Assembly: GCA_947311665.1 (NCBI GenBank)
Contig: CAMZLA010000111.1
Span: 1 to 9,723, forward strand
Source: an uncultured Candidatus Altimarinota bacterium
GTDB taxonomy: Bacteria > Patescibacteriota > Gracilibacteria > CAIRYL01
Reading direction: 5' to 3'
DNA length: 9,723 nt
Positions within the stretch are counted from its first letter, which is position 1. Each line of letters begins with the position of its first letter. The notes under the pieces are model-generated. The model worked only from the letters and a program-made list of their open reading frames with translations, did not search any database and was not told where the DNA came from. This document shows positions 5,810 through 9,723 of this stretch, piece after piece. A program made the translations under genes and the position numbers.

Positions 5810-8800
5810 GTGCAGAAATATATATACTTGCATCATGGGCAGAAACATGAAAACAAGGCTTTCTTTTGGGAAAAAAGAAGGTGTTTTAATGATTTTGATG
5901 ATTCTTATCATATTTTTAATTCTTTACCTAAAGAAAATACTAAAGAAAATACTAAAGAAAATACTAAAGAAAAGTTATATCCTTTACAAAAAGCAGTTGA
6001 TGATTTTAATGTTTTGGGAGCTTTTGATAATCTTCCAATAGTACAAACTCCTCAAGGTCCTGTTATTCCATTTCAACAAGTGAGAGGGACTTTGGGAGGG
6101 GCTTTACAAACTCCTTCTCCTATTGTTCCATCTTCGCTTCCTCGACAGGAAAGCAGAAAAAATCATAATCGATTTTCTTCATGGAATGAAAAAAATGGTG
6201 AAATTTTAAAAAATAAACTTTCTTTGCCTTTTTCAGAGAAACGAGAACAGTTATCAACAGGAGAAACTCCTCAATATTCACTAGGATTTCATTTGTCTTT
6301 GGGACATAAACTGGCAGATTCATTGCAAGCAAATAGTGAAGAAGCAGAAAAAGGAGAGTTTTCATATAGAAACAATTTTGCTGCTCTTGTTGCAGAAGAT
6401 GGATCTGATTTTTCTCAATTGCAAAAAATTTGGACAAGTGGAGGAGGAGTGTTTCAGGCAAATCATGAAACACGCACCATTGGAAATAGTACATTGCAAG
6501 AATATTTACGAGAGAGTGATGCAGATGGGCTTTCTATTGCAAAAAATACGGTAGAAAATAATAAAAAAGAAAATATAAAAAGAATTACAGAATTGGAAAA
6601 AAGTAAAAATGTTTTATTAGATAGAGCAAAAAATCATATAGACACCTCAAATCCATCTCTTTTGTTTGTAAACAAAGAAGATATTCAAAATCTTCGAAAT
6701 TTTGTAAAAAAATCTTCTCTGAAAGGAATTAAAGAATTTGCACAAGGGAAAGATCCTTCTCTTTCTCCATCGGAAATAAAAGATATAATGATAGAAATAG
6801 AATTTTTATCAACTACTCTTTTTTCCGAAGAACGAAAGTTTTTGCGTCGATATTTTACTTTTTTAAATTATCAGCAAGAAATATTTTTCATCAAAGAAAA
6901 ACATGCTGTTTTGCTTAATATGAAAGAACAAAATGTTTCACCAAATTTTTCTCTAAAAATTCAAAAATTATATTCCAAAAAAGAAAGTTTGGAAAAACAA
7001 ATAGAACAAGAAGAAGCAAAAAAAGATAGTGATAAAAAAATTCTTGCAACATTGAAATATGAACAAGAAATAACAAAAAGTCGGCTCAATTACTATGAAA
7101 AATTTCGAACAGAACACAATATTCTTCATGCTCCTTCTGGTGAAGAAGCATATTATGCATTTTTCGATACACCACTTTCTTCATCAGAAAAAAATGGACA
7201 AATGAATGGACCGTTGCACACTCCATATGCCACTATTCCAAAATTGAAAAAATATTATGATTGGATAGAGACAAAAATGTTTATTGATGGAGTTCCAAAA
7301 CCAGCAAATCATGATGTTCATGCATTTCTGCTTTCTTCTGCATATCGAGGAGAAATTTCTCCTTCTGCATTTCATATTTTTCTTGCAAATCTTCAAAAAG
7401 AAAATCTTTTACAAAAATTTTATGATGCTGTAGATAAAAAATCGACATCAGAATTTTCAGAATTTGCAAAGTTTGATTCAACAAAAACTCTTTTGCTTTC
7501 TCTTTCTCGTTCTTTTTCTCGAGAGAAAAAATTGGGAGATAGTGCATTGGCAAATCCATTTAAAAAAGAATTTCAGCGAGAAGATACTATGTTTAGAAAA
7601 GAATATGGATTTTCTAAAACTCAGGCTTTTTCTGTGTGGGAATCGATGAATGCAGTTGCTTCTGATCCTTCTTCACGAGATGAGCAAGGAAATCTAATAA
7701 TACTCGGAAATCAAGTGCCGTTAGAAGAATTTTTTGCAAAAGATGGAAGCGTAAACAATACTCCAGCAATGAAACAGTTATTATCTGGAATTATTTCTAC
7801 TGTCGATTTTGAAAAAAATCCAGAAGCATTGGGGAAAAAACAATTATATGAACAATTGCTTTCTGGAAATTGGGATCCAAAAAATAAAGAATTGATTACT
7901 CTTGTTAAAATTTTAAAAGATTCTTTTTCTAGAAGAAAAATGGCTTTGAAAAAAGCAAATTTTGATAACCCTGCCAGTTCTCAAAAAGATGTTATGGATC
8001 AATGGAATCATATGTCTGGAGGCGCTGGAATGGAAGCATTAGAGTTTATTGGAGATGAATTGATGGATGGGAATTTAATGTATTGGGGATTTGCAGCAGC
8101 AACACTTTGGCTTGCAGGAAAAAATAGTTGGCTGAAAAATGGTTTATTGTGGGGGTCTATGGGACTTTTGGGAAATGCAGTAGTGGAAGATATGACAGGA
8201 TATGACGGAATTGGAATGGCTTTGGAGGCAATTAAAGGAACCGATGCTGTTCGAGCAAAATCTCCTGCATATTGGGCAACATATGAAATGAAAAATTCTG
8301 GAATGGAATTTGAAAATGAAACAGTTTCCGAACGAGCAGGAGTTGTTTTGGGTGGATGTAATTTAGCAGATACTCTTGCTTGGTATGATGAATCGAGAAA
8401 ATTGATAGCAGAAAATAATCCTCAAGCCTATGATAATAAATTGATGCCTGCTCCTTTACGAGAAAATTTACAGAAAATTTTAGAAAATTCTGGGTATCAA
8501 TCTGGAGCGTTATCAGATAATAAAAAAGCAAAAATTGCTTTCGATTTTTTCGATAAATATTTACAACATGTCGATATTTCTCAGAATAATAGAATGTCTG
8601 GAGGAAGTGCAGAAGGAGGATATAAATTTTTAGCAAATCATTTTATTAATAATCCAACAAAAATAACATCACAAAAAAGATATAATGAAAATGGTGTAAC
8701 GAAAACAGGGTATAGACTCAATCAGGTATATGTAGAACTTACAGATCCAAAAACAATTGCTCATATGACAGAGCAGGGAAGTCCAGCACTTGAATGGATG

Positions 8801-9723
8801 AAAGAATCTGGAGAAAAAGCAAAAAAATTTGTAAACGTTGTAGCTCGAGAATATGGAGGAGATTATCCTTCAATAATGAAAAAAATGAATGAAATAACTC
8901 TTCAAGCAAAAAATCTAGGACTCGATATCATCGGAATGACAGAGCGAGAAATTAAGTTTCGAGATAGTTTAAATTCTGCAATGGAGTGGAGTGTAAGAAA
9001 AGTGAAAGATGGATGGGAAGTTGTAAGTACCAATGGTGGAGCTATATGGGCAGGAGAAAAGCTGGAAGGTGCATGGAGTTTTATAAAAACTCAGGCAAAG
9101 AAAATTCCTAATATTCCCAATTATATTAAAAATTCATCACTCTATCTCAATAGTTTTCTGGCAGGAACAAATATGGATATATATGATGGGGAAGCAGAAA
9201 TGAATGGAACCGATGTCGATTTATTGAAATCTGTTGAAAATCTTAGAATTTTAAAAAGTATTAAAAATACATATGAAATTCTTACTGATGAAATGGCAAG
9301 AGATTTTATTTCATCGGCTGCAAAAAATGCAGATGTTCAAAAACAGTTGAAAAAAATTGCGGCTTCAAGAAAATCAGGATCATCAAAAATATTGAATAAA
9401 GATATTGTTATGTATTTCTTTGGTTGGGGTGGATATGGAATTGGGGCAGTTTTACAAACGGGAATAGATATTGTAGAAACGATTTCATCTCTTGCGAATA
9501 GAGGAGCTCAGGCAGTTGTTGGAGTTTTTAGTGATGATGCTAAAGCATTTCTTATGGAATATGATCCATCGAAATTGGCACGAATTTTCCCTCGAGACGA
9601 TATTGATGGAAAAGAAAGTTTTAGAAGTTTTGTGCAAAAAAAATCGAGAGAAAGTTTTGATGGAACTTCAGAAATTATTACAACACATGCAGCTGTTCAA
9701 AAATATGTTGCAGATATTACAGA
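5810..9723 (+). CDS. Giant protein of unknown function, partial at 3' edge, start uncertain
   Basis: This frame is open from 5780 to the window edge, about 1,304 codons from GTG 5810, with no stop, and codon use (GAA, AAA, GGA, TTT) is consistent throughout. I recognise no domain. Numbering from GTG 5810, there is a KENT repeat (41-52), a Pro/Gln-rich stretch (about 75-114) and a helical charged segment (250-278). A likely coiled coil rich in K/E/Q follows (379-435). A hydrophobic pair of segments, LMYWGFAAATLWLAG then GLLWGSMGLLGNAVV (about 756-790), could span a membrane. A weaker one, MYFFGWGGYGIGAVL, lies near 1200. Beyond the uncertain N-terminus I see only one cysteine (in GGCNLAD), which suits an exported or surface protein, although no signal peptide is visible in this frame. 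No ATG occurs in frame until 6788, so the start is GTG 5810, TTG 5828 or a shifted frame. It is divergent from murI. Confidence 0.85.
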   Translation, partial: MQKYIYLHHGQKHENKAFFWEKRRCFNDFDDSYHIFNSLPKENTKENTKENTKEKLYPLQKAVDDFNVLGAFDNLPIVQTPQGPVIPFQQVRGTLGGALQTPSPIVPSSLPRQESRKNHNRFSSWNEKNGEILKNKLSLPFSEKREQLSTGETPQYSLGFHLSLGHKLADSLQANSEEAEKGEFSYRNNFAALVAEDGSDFSQLQKIWTSGGGVFQANHETRTIGNSTLQEYLRESDADGLSIAKNTVENNKKENIKRITELEKSKNVLLDRAKNHIDTSNPSLLFVNKEDIQNLRNFVKKSSLKGIKEFAQGKDPSLSPSEIKDIMIEIEFLSTTLFSEERKFLRRYFTFLNYQQEIFFIKEKHAVLLNMKEQNVSPNFSLKIQKLYSKKESLEKQIEQEEAKKDSDKKILATLKYEQEITKSRLNYYEKFRTEHNILHAPSGEEAYYAFFDTPLSSSEKNGQMNGPLHTPYATIPKLKKYYDWIETKMFIDGVPKPANHDVHAFLLSSAYRGEISPSAFHIFLANLQKENLLQKFYDAVDKKSTSEFSEFAKFDSTKTLLLSLSRSFSREKKLGDSALANPFKKEFQREDTMFRKEYGFSKTQAFSVWESMNAVASDPSSRDEQGNLIILGNQVPLEEFFAKDGSVNNTPAMKQLLSGIISTVDFEKNPEALGKKQLYEQLLSGNWDPKNKELITLVKILKDSFSRRKMALKKANFDNPASSQKDVMDQWNHMSGGAGMEALEFIGDELMDGNLMYWGFAAATLWLAGKNSWLKNGLLWGSMGLLGNAVVEDMTGYDGIGMALEAIKGTDAVRAKSPAYWATYEMKNSGMEFENETVSERAGVVLGGCNLADTLAWYDESRKLIAENNPQAYDNKLMPAPLRENLQKILENSGYQSGALSDNKKAKIAFDFFDKYLQHVDISQNNRMSGGSAEGGYKFLANHFINNPTKITSQKRYNENGVTKTGYRLNQVYVELTDPKTIAHMTEQGSPALEWMKESGEKAKKFVNVVAREYGGDYPSIMKKMNEITLQAKNLGLDIIGMTEREIKFRDSLNSAMEWSVRKVKDGWEVVSTNGGAIWAGEKLEGAWSFIKTQAKKIPNIPNYIKNSSLYLNSFLAGTNMDIYDGEAEMNGTDVDLLKSVENLRILKSIKNTYEILTDEMARDFISSAAKNADVQKQLKKIAASRKSGSSKILNKDIVMYFFGWGGYGIGAVLQTGIDIVETISSLANRGAQAVVGVFSDDAKAFLMEYDPSKLARIFPRDDIDGKESFRSFVQKKSRESFDGTSEIITTHAAVQKYVADIT
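5930..5971 (+). repeat. Tandem 12-bp repeat encoding KENT
   Basis: AAAGAAAATACT is repeated three times without change (5930-5965), followed by a further AAAGAA. In the giant frame it encodes Lys-Glu-Asn-Thr three times and then Lys-Glu. The unit is a multiple of three, so copy-number change would alter length but not frame. It probably forms a hydrophilic linker after the N-terminus. Confidence 0.85.

Noticed and set aside
5930..5971. CRISPR or other array-like repeat
   Set aside because: The 12-bp units are directly adjacent with no spacers and are coding. No repeat-spacer structure was seen elsewhere in the window.
5835..6041. Small + strand frame starting MGRNMKTRLSF with a hydrophobic run and KKIL repeats
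   Set aside because: From about 5888 on its hydrophobic run and KKIL repeats are a shifted reading of the D/N-rich and KENT-coding sequence of the giant gene, using rare codons (AAG, CTA, ATA). Only its first dozen or so codons may matter, as discussed under the frameshift finding.
6120..8636. Minus-strand open frames within the giant gene
   Set aside because: They are antisense shadows: short, rich in Leu, Phe and His, without recognisable motifs, and they lie over a continuous, consistent sense frame.

Overview
The window is very AT-rich and reads well in the standard genetic code. No in-frame UGA interrupts any of the long frames. Sortase, a glutamate racemase for peptidoglycan, many A/T-ending codons and the lack of obvious Shine-Dalgarno sequences fit a Gram-positive-type cell envelope. 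They would also suit a member of the Candidate Phyla Radiation (Patescibacteria). That placement is an inference from overall style, not from a marker gene. The isolated leuC and trpD would be notable in such a lineage, where amino-acid biosynthesis is usually reduced.

Layout, left to right. The 3' end of a sortase gene enters on the + strand (2-175) and converges on a block of five minus-strand genes. In transcription order these are murI (5691-4855), trpD (4575-3613), a six-segment membrane protein rich in His/Cys (3551-2931), leuC (2868-1459) and an AAA_14/DUF4143 ATPase (1361-207). The last four are separated by only 61, 62 and 97 bases and may be co-transcribed. The ATPase also has its own upstream region carrying a pair of exact 16-bp direct repeats.

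Between murI and trpD, on the + strand, lies what looks like a complete small-RNA gene of about 70 nt. It has a near-perfect extended sigma70 promoter (TTGACA, 18 bp, TGA-TATGAT). The transcript is predicted to fold as a three-way junction closed by a long stem ending in a U-run. I do not recognise its family, and it is the most interesting element here.

Divergent from murI, a very large + strand reading frame opens near 5780 and is still open at the window edge (about 1,300 codons). It encodes a nearly cysteine-free, largely helical protein with a KENT repeat, a proline-rich stretch, a coiled coil and one or two hydrophobic segments. I recognise no domain in it. Its start is unclear: no in-frame ATG lies near the promoter, and a different frame offers a better-looking start, so an N-terminal frameshift or a GTG/TTG start must be considered.

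The genes do not form one obvious pathway. They are envelope functions (sortase, murI, perhaps the giant protein), two isolated amino-acid enzymes, a possible metal-handling membrane protein and an ATPase of uncertain role.
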